Assembly (NCBI RefSeq): GCF_003426735.1
Contig: NZ_QVON01000009.1
Span: forward strand, 1 to 64,000
Length of the DNA stretch: 64,000 nucleotides
Direction of reading: 5' to 3'
Origin: Arenibacter sp. P308M17
GTDB lineage: Bacteria > Bacteroidota > Bacteroidia > Flavobacteriales > Flavobacteriaceae
Below are positions 36,187-46,610 of this stretch, piece by piece (positions within the stretch are counted from its first letter, which is position 1; every line of letters starts with the position of its first letter). The notes beneath the pieces are model-generated. The model was given only the letters and a program-made list of their open reading frames with translations, did not search any database and was not told the DNA's origin. The position numbers and the translations under genes are program-made.

Positions 36187-37353
36187 ATGAAGCCAAAAAA
36201 GGTAATTGGATTAATAGTAAAATATATTACCTCTTCCATTTCAAGTGAGGAGCTGGATCAATTGGAAATTGAATTGTTGAAGCCTTCAAATACTTTACTT
36301 TTTAACGAATATATACGATTAAATTACAGCATTGACCGTAAAATGAAAAGCTACGATACCGAAAAATCAAAACGCCTTTTGCTGGACAAAATAAAGAAGG
36401 ACAAAAGCAATCTAAAAAGATTTAAGTACCGAGGTGTTCTTAAGTATGCCGCGATTATAATTTTCTCCATTACCCTAGGGTACTTTGTTAATGAAAACCT
36501 TTCTAAAAAAAGCCAGTACAGAGCATTTACTCCAAAAGAGAACTTTATTACCTTGGAACGGGAGGATGGAAATATCCAAATTATATCCGAAGACGGCACC
36601 TCTGAAGTAATGGATTCTGAAGGGAATGTAGTTGGCTCCCAAGTAGGGAACCAACTTGTATATACCAATGCAAGCAAGGCAGGTTCGAGAGAACCCATGT
36701 ACAATACACTTCATGTACCCTATGGCAAACACTTTGAGCTGAAATTATCCGATGGTTCCATAGCTTATTTAAATTCGGGATCATCCTTAAAATATCCGGT
36801 GGATTTTATAACGGGGAAAGAGCGAAGGGTCTATTTATCCGGCGAGGCATTTTTGGATGTGGCCAAGGATACGGAACGTCCTTTTATTGTAAATGCCGCC
36901 GATCTGAACATTAGGGTTTTTGGTACCAAGTTCAATATATCGGCCTATCCGGAAGATCCACTAAAGGAGGTGGTCTTGGTAGAGGGTTCCGTAGGGATGT
37001 ATCCGGGAAAGGAAATGTCCGATGACAGTGAAGGAACAATGCTTGTTCCCGGGCATAAAGGGAGTTATGATAATGTCCATGGTAATATTAACACCGAGCC
37101 TGTGGTTACCAGTATATATACTTCCTGGGTAAACGGGGTAATGGTATTCAGGAATATGACATTCGAAAATATTCTAAAAAAGCTGGAACGACATTACGAT
37201 GTAAAGATCGTCAACAACAATGGGAAATTGGCTTCGGCCAAATTCAATGCCAGTTTTGGGGAAATGCCCATCCATAAAATATTGGATTACTTTAAAGCGG
37301 AATATCATATTGATTATTCTGTAATCAATGACCATGAAATCATTGTAAACTAA
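36187..37353 (+). CDS. FecR-family anti-sigma factor (module 1)
   Basis: 388 residues. An N-terminal cytoplasmic part (1-78) that should hold the sigma factor, one membrane segment (about 80-98, VLKYAAIIIFSITLGYF), a periplasmic FecR domain (about 175-275, with LNSGSSLKYPV, GEAFLDVAKD and FGTKFNISAYPED), and a C-terminal DUF4974-type domain (about 310-388, VMVFRNMTFENILKKLERHY). In the FecI/FecR/FecA scheme the periplasmic part senses the N-terminal STN domain of a loaded TonB receptor and releases or activates the sigma factor. The SusC gene downstream has such an STN domain. It is divergent from the sigma gene. Confidence 0.92.
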   Translation: MKPKKVIGLIVKYITSSISSEELDQLEIELLKPSNTLLFNEYIRLNYSIDRKMKSYDTEKSKRLLLDKIKKDKSNLKRFKYRGVLKYAAIIIFSITLGYFVNENLSKKSQYRAFTPKENFITLEREDGNIQIISEDGTSEVMDSEGNVVGSQVGNQLVYTNASKAGSREPMYNTLHVPYGKHFELKLSDGSIAYLNSGSSLKYPVDFITGKERRVYLSGEAFLDVAKDTERPFIVNAADLNIRVFGTKFNISAYPEDPLKEVVLVEGSVGMYPGKEMSDDSEGTMLVPGHKGSYDNVHGNINTEPVVTSIYTSWVNGVMVFRNMTFENILKKLERHYDVKIVNNNGKLASAKFNASFGEMPIHKILDYFKAEYHIDYSVINDHEIIVN

Positions 37354-37405
37354 ATAACAGTGCATGACAAAAACCAATAGGAGCATAAAAAATGCGTTGT
37401 TGCTA

Positions 37406-37463
37406 ACAAAGTGAAGCAATCTGCCCAATGGGCGACAGATCGCTTCGTACCTCGCGATGACGA
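37406..37463. repeat. Intergenic inverted-repeat element between FecR and SusC genes
   Basis: Contains GAAGCAATCTGCCCAATGGG, then GCGACAGATCGCTTCGTACC and TCGCGATGACG. AGCAATCTG and CAGATCGCT form an imperfect stem. Elements of the type GCAATGACG-GAAGCAATC are widespread bacterial intergenic repeats. Confidence 0.55.
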
Positions 37464-37568
37464 AAAATTATTTTTTGTCACGTACTAAAAACTAAATAAT
37501 TAAACTTTAAAACATAGGCAGCCAATGAAGAACTAAAAAAAACCAAAAATTTACTTTGTACAGGATCA

Positions 37569-37603
37569 TAAAAAAATCGGAAAATGCGTCACCATTTCCC
37601 GAT
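37569..37603 (-). terminator. Hairpin in the SusC leader, oriented as a minus-strand terminator (copy 1)
   Basis: ATCGGAAAATG (37576-37586) pairs with CATTTCCCGAT (37593-37603) with one mismatch. On the minus strand the stem is followed by a run of T (complement of 37570-37576). It lies about 55 bases upstream of the SusC start. The same structure occurs at 48946-48980. Confidence 0.65.
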
Positions 37604-37655
37604 CGGTAGAAGTGATCAACATTTAAGTATAACCACAATCAAACATTATAAAAGT

Positions 37656-40600
37656 ATGAAAAAAAATCTTGACCAAAAGAGAAGGTCCTACCCATTGCTT
37701 AAACTCAATTTAAAGATGAAGATTAGTATGTTATTCATGTTTTTGGTGCTGTTTACCATGCAGGCCAATTCCTCCTATGCACAGCGTACAAAGATTACAT
37801 TAAACCTTCAAAATGTTACGGTAGAGCGACTTATTGATGAAATAGAAAGTAAGACCGACTTTCATTTTGTATATCAGATAAAAGAGGTGGATCTTAACCG
37901 CGTAATAAGTGTAAAAGCCAATAAGGAGTTGGTTACCAATATCCTGGAAAGGATATTTGATAATACTAGGACCACGCACAATGTAGTAGATAAACAAATT
38001 TTCCTTAAGGAACGTGGCGTTTTAGGCAGAAGGGATAATTCAATTTATCTGTCCGGTTTAGATCATCTTCAAGCTACAGTTTCCGGACAAATTGTAGATA
38101 ACAATGGCACTCCACTGTCCGGCGCAAATATTGTTGAAAAAGGAACAACCAATGGCGTTACGGCAGATTTCGATGGAAATTTCACTATAGAGGTTGCCAG
38201 CGGGGATGCGGTTTTGGTCGTTTCCTACATAGGTTTTGCCACTAAGGAGGTCCAGGTAAATGGACAGACCAGTCTCAGCATTGTTTTAGAGGAAAGCGCA
38301 GCTGGATTGGATGAAGTAGTATTAATAGGGTATGGTGAAGTCCGCAGAAAAGATTTGACAGGTTCCGTAAGCAAGGTAGGTGGTGCCGATCTGGAAAATC
38401 TCCCAGTAGCTAGGATAGACCAATCATTGCAAGGGAGGGCTTCCGGTGTTCAGGTTTCACAAATTAGCGGGGAGCCCGGGGCGGCAACAACTATAAGGAT
38501 ACGTGGCGGAAATTCTATTCAAGGCAACAATGAGCCGTTATGGGTCATAGATGGTGTTATCGTGGGGACCGACTACAATTTGAGCAACCTGAATACAAAC
38601 GATATTCAATCCATAGATATTCTAAAAGATGCCGTTGCCGTTTCCATATATGGTACCCGAGGTGCCAACGGGGTAATATTGGTAACAACAAAAAGTGGTG
38701 CCGGCGCTACTCCTGGCATACCCAACGTATCCGTTAATGCATATACCGGACTTCAGTCCATGGTTACCCAAGTAGAATTCCTTGATGGTCCCCAGCATGC
38801 GGCCTATGCCAATGAGGATGCAGAATTTAGAAATGCAGCCTTACCGTTTCCCGACCTTTCAAGCGTTCCCGATGTTGATTGGATAGATCAGGTAACACAT
38901 ACGGCACCGGTCCAAAATATAGATGTATCGGTATCGGGGGTTTCTGAGAATAGAAATATCAATTATTATGTGTCCGGGAATTATTTTGATCAAGAAGGTC
39001 TTGTTAGGGCCACAGGAATCAGTAAATATGTTTTCAGGACCAATTTGGATATTAAACTTTCCGAAAAGTTTAAAGTAGGAATGAGGGTAAATATTGCCAA
39101 ATTAAAAAAGGAAAATAATAAGTTCAGTTTGGATAACCTGTTTCTTTTCACCACTCCTACAAGAGCAATTTATGACGAAGAAGGGAATTATACGGCATTG
39201 GACCCTATTACGGACGGAATAGCATCGAATTATGAGGCGGATATACAATTAAAACAGGACCATAATTTGGAAACAAATATATTGGGGAACCTTTATATGG
39301 AATTCAGACCCTTTTCAAACTTGGTGTTCAAAACAACTTTTAGTCCCGAATTGAACAACTTTAAAAGGAATATTTTTAACCCCGGGGCATTGCCCAACAA
39401 TTTAATCGTTCAAAATGGAGGGAATGCCGAAGTGCGTAATTCTGTGAGAACAGGGTATATCAATGAGAATACCTTGACCTATAATAAGACCATAGGTCAG
39501 GACGATTACTTAACTGTTTTGGCGGGGTTTACCCTTCAAAAAACAGAACAGGAGGAAAGCGTGGCGAGGGCATTTCAGATTTCAAACGATGTTACGGGAT
39601 TCAATAATCTTGGATTTGGATCCAATCCCACACGAAACGAAGTAGTTTCTGGTTACGATTCTTTTCAACTGGCCTCATGGTTGGGAAGAATAAATTATTC
39701 CCTGGACAATAAATATCTTTTCACGATAGTGGGGAGGGTAGATGGTTCCTCTCGTTTCGCCCCAGGCAACAAGTATGCATTTTTTCCTTCCGGGGCCTTT
39801 GCATGGAAATTAGCGGAAGAGGAATTTATTCAAGATCTCAATATTTTCAGCGAGCTTAAGTTTCGTACCAGTTATGGTAGATCAGGAAGCCAGGCAATAC
39901 CTTCCTATAGGACTTTGGCTATTTTAAATGGTGCCAATACTACATTTAATGGGATAGAACAACCAGGTGTTGTTCTGGGAAGGCCTGAAAATCCAGAATT
40001 AAAATGGGAGACTACAAATCAGTTGGATATAGGTCTGGAGATGGGTTTCTTTAACAATAGACTATCAGTAGAAGTTGATTATTATAAAAAAAATACGGAA
40101 GATCTTTTACTCGATGCCCGATTGCCCAGACAAACCGGTTTTGTAAGCAAATTGCAGAATATTGGCAAGGTTGAAAATAAGGGAGTGGAGTTCATGGTAA
40201 ATAGTGTAAATGTTACAAATGATAATTTTAAATGGACTTCATCCTTATCACTATCCAGTAACAATAACAAGGTGGTCGACTTGGGAGGTGTTGATTTCAT
40301 AAATCTTGTAACCCCTGCACAACAGGGAGGAACAGGGGCACGTCTTATAGTTGGAGAAAGTGCTCCCGTATTTACCGGGGTCCGTTATTTGGGAACTTGG
40401 AAATCACAAGAAGAGATCGATGCCGCTGGACTAGGTGGTAGCCAGGATGTAGGTGGTCCCCATTTTGATGATACCAATGGGGATGGAGAGGTCAATGAGG
40501 AAGACTTTGTTGTATTGGGAAGCCCTCAGCCCGATTTCTATTTTGGCCTTGGCAATACACTGTCCTATAAAAACATTGAGCTGGATTTTTTCTTTCAGGG

Positions 40601-41036
40601 TACCTATGGCAATGAAGTTTTCAATAGCCTAACACAAACGGCATTTTTTGGCCGTTCTGAAACTACAAAATATGCCGAAACGGTCAACAGATGGACACCG
40701 GAGAACCCAACTTCTGATATTCCCAGGGCAGGGGCCGTAGCGGCTTTGTCCGAAATATACAATAATTCGGCCATGATCGAAGATGGGTCCCATATTCGTT
40801 TAAAAAGTTTGAGATTGGGCTATAATATCCCTGTGGATAATTTGGGCTTAAAGGGATTTAAGGGGATCAATGTATATGTAACCGGAACCAACCTTTTCAT
40901 TCTTTCCGATTTTAGATTAAAAGATCCGGAAACCAGTCAGTTTGATAGGGATCAGGAAAATCTTTCCATTGGGTTCTCAAGAGGGCAATACCCCACTTCC
41001 AGAACAATTTCCGCCGGGGTCAGGGTTAATTTCTAA
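37656..41036 (+). CDS. SusC/RagA-family TonB-dependent transporter with STN signalling domain (module 1)
   Basis: 1126 residues from the preferred start (MKKNLDQKRRSYPLL; the frame is open 24 codons further). A signal segment (about 20-43, ending SSYAQ), an STN domain (about 45-125) for signalling to FecR, a carboxypeptidase-regulatory-like domain (about 140-225, GTTNGVTADFDGNFTIEV), a plug (about 235-350, LTGSVSKVGGADL, IRIRGGNSIQGNNEPLWVID, VSIYGTRGANGVILVTTK) and a large beta-barrel ending SAGVRVNF. It imports oligosaccharides bound by the SusD lipoprotein encoded next, 48 bases downstream. The sigma/FecR pair upstream is its likely regulator. Confidence 0.94.
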   Translation: MKKNLDQKRRSYPLLKLNLKMKISMLFMFLVLFTMQANSSYAQRTKITLNLQNVTVERLIDEIESKTDFHFVYQIKEVDLNRVISVKANKELVTNILERIFDNTRTTHNVVDKQIFLKERGVLGRRDNSIYLSGLDHLQATVSGQIVDNNGTPLSGANIVEKGTTNGVTADFDGNFTIEVASGDAVLVVSYIGFATKEVQVNGQTSLSIVLEESAAGLDEVVLIGYGEVRRKDLTGSVSKVGGADLENLPVARIDQSLQGRASGVQVSQISGEPGAATTIRIRGGNSIQGNNEPLWVIDGVIVGTDYNLSNLNTNDIQSIDILKDAVAVSIYGTRGANGVILVTTKSGAGATPGIPNVSVNAYTGLQSMVTQVEFLDGPQHAAYANEDAEFRNAALPFPDLSSVPDVDWIDQVTHTAPVQNIDVSVSGVSENRNINYYVSGNYFDQEGLVRATGISKYVFRTNLDIKLSEKFKVGMRVNIAKLKKENNKFSLDNLFLFTTPTRAIYDEEGNYTALDPITDGIASNYEADIQLKQDHNLETNILGNLYMEFRPFSNLVFKTTFSPELNNFKRNIFNPGALPNNLIVQNGGNAEVRNSVRTGYINENTLTYNKTIGQDDYLTVLAGFTLQKTEQEESVARAFQISNDVTGFNNLGFGSNPTRNEVVSGYDSFQLASWLGRINYSLDNKYLFTIVGRVDGSSRFAPGNKYAFFPSGAFAWKLAEEEFIQDLNIFSELKFRTSYGRSGSQAIPSYRTLAILNGANTTFNGIEQPGVVLGRPENPELKWETTNQLDIGLEMGFFNNRLSVEVDYYKKNTEDLLLDARLPRQTGFVSKLQNIGKVENKGVEFMVNSVNVTNDNFKWTSSLSLSSNNNKVVDLGGVDFINLVTPAQQGGTGARLIVGESAPVFTGVRYLGTWKSQEEIDAAGLGGSQDVGGPHFDDTNGDGEVNEEDFVVLGSPQPDFYFGLGNTLSYKNIELDFFFQGTYGNEVFNSLTQTAFFGRSETTKYAETVNRWTPENPTSDIPRAGAVAALSEIYNNSAMIEDGSHIRLKSLRLGYNIPVDNLGLKGFKGINVYVTGTNLFILSDFRLKDPETSQFDRDQENLSIGFSRGQYPTSRTISAGVRVNF

Positions 41037-41084
41037 ATATAACAAGCTATGCATCATATGGAAACAACATATAAGATACTGAAA

Positions 41085-42605
41085 ATGAAACAACATATAA
41101 ATTTCATAATACTAATAACGATCATTACATTGCTTTTTGGCTGTGATAAATTTTTGGAGGAAGAACCTAGGGATTTGGCCTCGCCTTCCAATTTTTTTAA
41201 CACCCCTACCGAATTCGAATTGGCTATAGTGGGACTCTATAATATCTATAAGGACAATTCCCTTCACGGAAAAATAGGATTGGACCGTTATTATGAGAAC
41301 GGGGCCGACATAATAGGGCCCAATAGAATTTTTGGGCAGGTAGAACCTACCCAGGCCTATACCTTGAGCGAAAGTAATATTGGTGCCATAGACCAAGGTG
41401 CAGGAGCACCTTTGACCTGGCAAAATTTATATGCCATTGTTCTTAATGCGAATACCATTCTGGAACAGATAGATCTAAACCAAACATTGACGGAGGAGGA
41501 GCGGAATATGTTTGAAGGGGAGACCCTGTTCCTACGTTCGTATGCCTATTACCATCTAACCAATCTTTGGGGGAACGTACCGTATTATAGGGACAATCTT
41601 CCCATAAGTGAAATACAGGTATTGCCCAGAACGGATAAAACCTTGATCAGAAACGAAATACTGGAGGATCTTCAAAGGGCACAGGACCTAATGCCCAATT
41701 CATTATCCGAAACCGACCAAGGGAAAGCTACCAAATGGGTTGCTGCCACCGTTATGGTAAAAATTCTGCTTACCCAAGAAAAATGGGAACAAGCACGGGA
41801 TAAGGCAGTGGAGATAATCAATAACTCCCCACATGATTTATTGGATGATTACGCTGCCGTATTCGACCCCAATAATGAATACAATGTGGAGAATATATGG
41901 GAAATCGATTTTGTTCGGGACGTAAGTAGTAACGATTGGGTAGATCATTTTACCCCGCGAATAAGGGACGAACCTAAAGATCCCTCCCAACAAAACGCCT
42001 TGAGTGCTGCTTTGGGAGGCAGAAATGAAGGATTTACGGGTTATGGGCTTACCATACCTTTGCCGGACTATGTCAATGATTTTCCTATGGACGATCTTAG
42101 AAGATCAGAGAATATTGTTACCGAATACCTGGGATTCGAGCTTAATTTTCCATATATGCCCAAAATGTGGAATCTGGACCAAGTAAATTCACCTAGGGGA
42201 AACCATGGGGATAATAAAATTGTGTTTAGATTGGCAGATGTATACCTTATGGCGGCAGAAGCAGAAAATGAACTTAATGGCCCTGGCAACGCCTATCAAT
42301 ATATAAACGAAGTAAGAAAAAGAGCCTATGAGCCAGATCAGCCCTTGGCCAGTCTTACCCAAGAGACCTTCAGACAGGCTATTTATGACGAAAGGCGATG
42401 GGAATTGGGCGGAGAAGGACACAGACGAATGGATTTGATTAGATGGGGCATACTGTTGGATGTGGTAAAATCCACGGAGTATAGAGTGTATGACCCAGCT
42501 GCCAATATACAGCCCCATCATATATTGCTTCCTATACCTCCGGAAGAATTTACTTTGAATCCGGCTCTTTTGGAATCGGATCCAACAAACAACGGATATA
42601 GATAA
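41085..42605 (+). CDS. SusD/RagB-family glycan-binding lipoprotein (module 1)
   Basis: 506 residues. A lipoprotein signal peptide with lipobox LLFGC (Cys20) and then DKFLEEEPRD, the standard start of mature SusD-like proteins. Starts at 41049 and 41058 are also in frame, but the one at 41085 gives the best signal peptide. The TPR-like helical fold is visible in LRSYAYYHLTNLWGNVPYY, a typical SusD core, and RLADVYLMAAEAENEL near the C terminus. It sits on the cell surface as the lid of the SusC channel and should bind the target glycan. A terminator follows 8 bases after the stop. Confidence 0.94.
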   Translation: MKQHINFIILITIITLLFGCDKFLEEEPRDLASPSNFFNTPTEFELAIVGLYNIYKDNSLHGKIGLDRYYENGADIIGPNRIFGQVEPTQAYTLSESNIGAIDQGAGAPLTWQNLYAIVLNANTILEQIDLNQTLTEEERNMFEGETLFLRSYAYYHLTNLWGNVPYYRDNLPISEIQVLPRTDKTLIRNEILEDLQRAQDLMPNSLSETDQGKATKWVAATVMVKILLTQEKWEQARDKAVEIINNSPHDLLDDYAAVFDPNNEYNVENIWEIDFVRDVSSNDWVDHFTPRIRDEPKDPSQQNALSAALGGRNEGFTGYGLTIPLPDYVNDFPMDDLRRSENIVTEYLGFELNFPYMPKMWNLDQVNSPRGNHGDNKIVFRLADVYLMAAEAENELNGPGNAYQYINEVRKRAYEPDQPLASLTQETFRQAIYDERRWELGGEGHRRMDLIRWGILLDVVKSTEYRVYDPAANIQPHHILLPIPPEEFTLNPALLESDPTNNGYR

Positions 42606-42613
42606 GCATTTTT

Positions 42614-42655
42614 ATAAAAGGCTGATCGGGTTGTCCTAATTGGCCTTTTATATTT
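42614..42655 (+). terminator. Terminator-like hairpin after the first SusD gene
   Basis: ATAAAAGGC (42614-42622) pairs perfectly with GCCTTTTAT (42643-42651), loop of 20 bases. It separates SusC/SusD from the sulfatase genes and may reduce rather than stop read-through. Confidence 0.65.
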
Positions 42656-42695
42656 ATATTCAAAAATTTCATATCATTAGTTAAAGTAAAAATGT

Positions 42696-44120
42696 ATGGT
42701 TCCAAGGATATTTGTTTTTATACTCTGTACCCTACTTATTTCTTGTTTAGGGGTAAATAAGGACAAGGTACAAGAGATTCCATTGGCAAAGCCCAACGTG
42801 ATTTTTATTAATGTGGACGATTTGGGATGGAAGGATGTCGGTTTTATGGGGGGTGAATTTTTTGAAACGCCCAATATAGACCTGCTGGCTTCGGAAAGCA
42901 TGGTTTTTATGAGAAATTATTCTGCTGCGGCCAATTGCGCCCCGAGCAGGGCGTGCTTAATGACAGGTCTAAATACGCCTAGGCATGGGGTCTATACCGT
43001 GAGTCCATCGGCCAGAGGGAACAAAAAATCCCGAAAATTGGTTCCCATTGAAAATACCGATTCCCTGTTATTGAAAGACATTACCATGGCAGAGCTCTTT
43101 AAAAAGGCCGGATATACCACTGGAGTTTTTGGGAAATGGCATTTGGGCAAGGATCCTACCGAACAAGGTTTCGATGTTAATGTAGGCGGAAGCCTTAGGG
43201 GCAATCCCGGACGTGACGGTTATTTTAGTCCCTATAATGATTTGGCAAATCTAGAAGTAGCACCGGAAGGGGAGAACCTTACGGACCGGTTAACACAAGA
43301 GAGTATTCAGTTTATAAAGGATAATAAAGACCGACCCTTTTTTGTATACCTGCCATTTTATGCGGTCCATACCCCTTTGCAGGCCAAACAGGAGCTTGTA
43401 ACCAAATATGGGGGCAAATTAAACCAAAAGGACATATCGCCGGTCTATGCCGCTATGGTAGAGACGGTGGACCAAAATGTGGGAAAACTATTGAAGAGCT
43501 TGGCCGAAATGGGTTTGGAAGAAAATACTATTTTAATATTTACCTCGGATAACGGAGGAATAAGGAGCATATCTAGCCAAGAGCCCTTAAGGGCAGGTAA
43601 AGGTTCCTACTATGAGGGAGGAATAAGGGTGCCATGTACCATTAAATGGCCCGGAACGGATAGGGCCGGTAAAATAATAGGGGAACCTATCAGTAATCTG
43701 GATTTTTTCCCGACTTTCATGGAGCTTTTGAATGTGGATTTACCCAATTATAGATCCGACGGCCAAAGTTTAATGCCATTATTGAAGGGTGGTACCATGG
43801 AGGAACGACCCTTGTTTTGGCATTTCCCTATCTATTTGGAAGCCTACGACCCTAAATTGGATGATGGCCGCGATCCACTGTTCAGAACCCGCCCTGGATC
43901 GGTAGTGATGCAAGGCGATTGGAAACTGCATTACTACTATGAAGATAATGACATAGAGCTGTACAACCTTCGGGACGATGTTGGGGAAAGAAATAATTTG
44001 AACACTTCCAATCCCAAAAAGGCCAAGGAGTTATTAGGCCTATTAAAAGATTGGTTGAATGAAACAGGGGCACCCATACCCAAAGTTCCCAATCCGGACT
44101 ATGATTCCCACGAAAACTAA
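42696..44120 (+). CDS. Type I sulfatase, probable lipoprotein
   Basis: 474 residues. An N-terminal signal with a possible lipobox (LLISC). The metal site IFINVDDLGW (about residues 35-44) and the formylglycine motif CAPSRACLMTG (about 89-99), in which Cys is matured to the catalytic aldehyde. GKWHLGKD (about 145-152) and SDNGG (about 286-290) provide further active-site residues. It would hydrolyse sulfate esters of the glycan handled by this locus. It is 90 bases after SusD, across a hairpin, and 19 bases before a second sulfatase gene. Confidence 0.92.
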   Translation: MVPRIFVFILCTLLISCLGVNKDKVQEIPLAKPNVIFINVDDLGWKDVGFMGGEFFETPNIDLLASESMVFMRNYSAAANCAPSRACLMTGLNTPRHGVYTVSPSARGNKKSRKLVPIENTDSLLLKDITMAELFKKAGYTTGVFGKWHLGKDPTEQGFDVNVGGSLRGNPGRDGYFSPYNDLANLEVAPEGENLTDRLTQESIQFIKDNKDRPFFVYLPFYAVHTPLQAKQELVTKYGGKLNQKDISPVYAAMVETVDQNVGKLLKSLAEMGLEENTILIFTSDNGGIRSISSQEPLRAGKGSYYEGGIRVPCTIKWPGTDRAGKIIGEPISNLDFFPTFMELLNVDLPNYRSDGQSLMPLLKGGTMEERPLFWHFPIYLEAYDPKLDDGRDPLFRTRPGSVVMQGDWKLHYYYEDNDIELYNLRDDVGERNNLNTSNPKKAKELLGLLKDWLNETGAPIPKVPNPDYDSHEN

Positions 44121-44139
44121 ATTAATTTATAAAAGATAC

Positions 44140-45627
44140 ATGATGATCATAACAAAATTTAAATCCTTTTACTATATCGCTATTGGTGTTGGCATACTAT
44201 TCACATCCTGTAGGGAAGAAGCCAAAAAGGAAGTCTTAAAAATTACTGAAGCCGAAAAGCCCAATATAATCTACATTTTGGCAGATGACCTTGGCTATGG
44301 CGACCTTGGCGTCTACGGACAGAAAAAGTTTTCTACCCCTAATATAGACAGATTGGCCTCACAGGGAATTAGGTTTACCCAACATTATTCCGGGAGTACG
44401 GTATGCGCCCCTTCACGATCGGCCTTAATGACAGGGATGCATACAGGACATACCGTGGTAAGGGGAAATAAGGAAATACAACCTGAAGGGCAGTATCCCA
44501 TACCCGATAATACGTACACCTTGGCGGAGGCCCTAAAAAAAGCAGGGTATGTTACAGGCGCATTTGGAAAATGGGGCCTGGGTTTTCCAGGGTCGGAAGG
44601 AGATCCGGTACATCAGGGTTTTGATACTTTTTTTGGATACAATTGCCAACGTTTGGGACATAATTATTATCCCTACCATCTATGGTCCAATAGGGATTCT
44701 ATTGTACTTAAGGAAAATTTGGATATGGGTGATGGAAGCTATGCGCCAAAACTTATACATGACCAGACCTTACAGTTTATGGAAGACAATAAAGAGAAAC
44801 CATTTTTTCTATACGTACCCTCCATTATTCCTCATGCGGAACTGGTTGCGCCCGAAGATTATATGGAAAAGCACAGGGGAAAATATCCTCCTGAAAAAGT
44901 GTATAAGGGAATCGATGAGGGACCGGAATTTAATCTAGGGCCCTATAGATCCCAGACGGAATCGCACGCCGCTTTTGCTGCCATGGTCAGCTTATTGGAC
45001 GATCAGGTAGGGGAAATTATGGATAAGGTGGAAGAACTGGGCCTGGGCAATAATACCATAATTGTATTTTCATCCGATAACGGGCCACATCAAGAAGGTG
45101 GGGCCGACCCGGAATATTTTAATAGTAACGGACCTTTAAAAGGATTTAAACGCGATCTTTACGAGGGGGGCATTAGGGTACCCATGATTGTACGCTGGCC
45201 CGGAAAGATTAAGGCCAACAGCCAGACCGACCATATATCCGCATTTTGGGATGTTTTTCCTACCTTATCCGAAATTGCAGGGGTATCGGTTCCCAACAAT
45301 CTTGATGGTATTTCCTTTCTTCCTACCCTTATGCAGAACGGGAATCAAAAACAGCACGATTATCTTTATTGGGAATTTCATGAAAAAGGGGGGCGACAGG
45401 CCATCAGAAAAGGAGATTGGAAGGCCGTTAAATATGATGTATTGAAAAATGCCGATGCCCCTATGGAACTTTATAATTTAAAAGTGGATTTGGGAGAGGA
45501 AAACAATGTTGCCCAAACGCAGCCTGAGGTAGTAAGGGAGATGCAGGCCATTTTTGATACTGCACGCACGGATTCCGATATTTTCACATTTTCCTCGCGT
45601 ACCTATTTGTCCAAACAATTGAAATAG
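44140..45627 (+). CDS. Type I sulfatase (arylsulfatase A-like), probable lipoprotein
   Basis: 495 residues from MMIITKFKSFYYIA, with a lipobox in ILFTSC. I prefer this start because the frame extends upstream into the preceding gene without a signal-like sequence. Active-site marks are [13 protein letters not shown], the formylglycine motif CAPSRSALMTG, GKWGLGFPG and SSDNGPH. It resembles the many arylsulfatase A-like enzymes of marine Bacteroidota and probably removes a differently placed sulfate from the same glycan as its neighbour. It is co-directional with and 19 bases after the first sulfatase, and ends the first module. Confidence 0.92.
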   Translation: MMIITKFKSFYYIAIGVGILFTSCREEAKKEVLKITEAEKPNIIYILADDLGYGDLGVYGQKKFSTPNIDRLASQGIRFTQHYSGSTVCAPSRSALMTGMHTGHTVVRGNKEIQPEGQYPIPDNTYTLAEALKKAGYVTGAFGKWGLGFPGSEGDPVHQGFDTFFGYNCQRLGHNYYPYHLWSNRDSIVLKENLDMGDGSYAPKLIHDQTLQFMEDNKEKPFFLYVPSIIPHAELVAPEDYMEKHRGKYPPEKVYKGIDEGPEFNLGPYRSQTESHAAFAAMVSLLDDQVGEIMDKVEELGLGNNTIIVFSSDNGPHQEGGADPEYFNSNGPLKGFKRDLYEGGIRVPMIVRWPGKIKANSQTDHISAFWDVFPTLSEIAGVSVPNNLDGISFLPTLMQNGNQKQHDYLYWEFHEKGGRQAIRKGDWKAVKYDVLKNADAPMELYNLKVDLGEENNVAQTQPEVVREMQAIFDTARTDSDIFTFSSRTYLSKQLK

Positions 45628-46220
45628 TTTGTAGTTTGGCTGCAATTATTTTTACCACCTTTGCCCGAGGGCCAATTACTGGTAGACTATTTCTATTGCA
45701 GATTATTTGAAGAGGGTAGGAATAGGGTATACCCATTATTTTTCTGTCCAATTGTTAGCAGCACCCATAAGCGGGCCTATTGATATGGAAATTCAAGAAT
45801 TGGGCTATTTCTGTGAAAATTTGCCGGAACCCCAAAATACAAAAAAGCTAAAAGGGGAATGGGTTGCCTATGATTAAAATTATGGGTACTCCTTAACCTA
45901 TATAACCCCCAAGGTGCAGCCACGGCTTTCCTCTCCCTAATAAAATTTCAGGATTTATTTGGGGAAAATTGCCCTATTGGGGTAAAATTACCCAGATGGA
46001 TTGTATCAATGCCATCTTAGTATATTATATTATCTCCTGTATTTCAAGTGTTTAATATTTGGGTTTTCATTGCCTATGGTACATGGCATAAGCTTTGCGT
46101 AGGGTTGCAATGTATGATGGGTTTTTCACGATATTTTCATGATCGCTAACGCGAAATTGTTAAGACACGGAAAGTCTATCAAAAAGCAGAAAAAATTATT
46201 AAACCTTTAAATACATTGGT
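45628..46220. other. Intergenic region, possibly with decayed coding sequence
   Basis: About 590 bases. One frame at about 45745-45875 reads like a protein fragment (AAPISGPIDMEIQELGYFCE) before a stop, but it has no start and no recognisable family. The rest up to 46220 is AT-rich leader sequence of the next gene. Confidence 0.4.
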
Positions 46221-46589
46221 ATGAAAAAAATTATTATTGCAGTCTTGTTTATAGTAGGAGCTTATGGTATGAACGCCCAAAGTAACGGGGCCGAAGCCCT
46301 TAATGGGGTAAAGGAAGGGTCAGTACTTCAAATAGGTACCTTGGACACCCCGAGATATAAGCATATAGATTTTCCAAGGGCTAATTTCATTATAAAAAAA
46401 GGAGGAATTGCCAACTATAAAAAAATGGAGGGGGTACAAGTAGTTGTGACCGCAATAAACAAAAAAAATGATGGTACTCTACAGGTTCAGATCAAAAGGA
46501 CTGATGGCAGACGTTTTTTTGGTAATCAATCCGTTGTTTTTGCCGATTTGAAGGATGCACTTGAATCTGGGGAACTCAGGAAGATTTAG
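46221..46589 (+). CDS. Small secreted hypothetical protein
   Basis: 122 residues. A signal peptide (1-19, MKKIIIAVLFIVGAYGMNAQ). The mature part is small, basic and beta-rich (PRYKHIDFPRANFIIKKGGI, VVVTAINKKNDGTLQVQIKR) with no cysteines and no catalytic motif. No family recognised. It lies between two polysaccharide-utilisation modules but has its own leader and a terminator-like hairpin after it, so it is probably transcribed alone. Confidence 0.7.
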   Translation: MKKIIIAVLFIVGAYGMNAQSNGAEALNGVKEGSVLQIGTLDTPRYKHIDFPRANFIIKKGGIANYKKMEGVQVVVTAINKKNDGTLQVQIKRTDGRRFFGNQSVVFADLKDALESGELRKI

Positions 46590-46610
46590 TATTTAAACAG
46601 TTTCTTTTCT

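Noticed and set aside
45745-45875. Protein-like fragment in an intergenic region
   Set aside because: No start, a stop after about 40 codons and no recognisable family; possibly decayed sequence but not strong enough to call a pseudogene.
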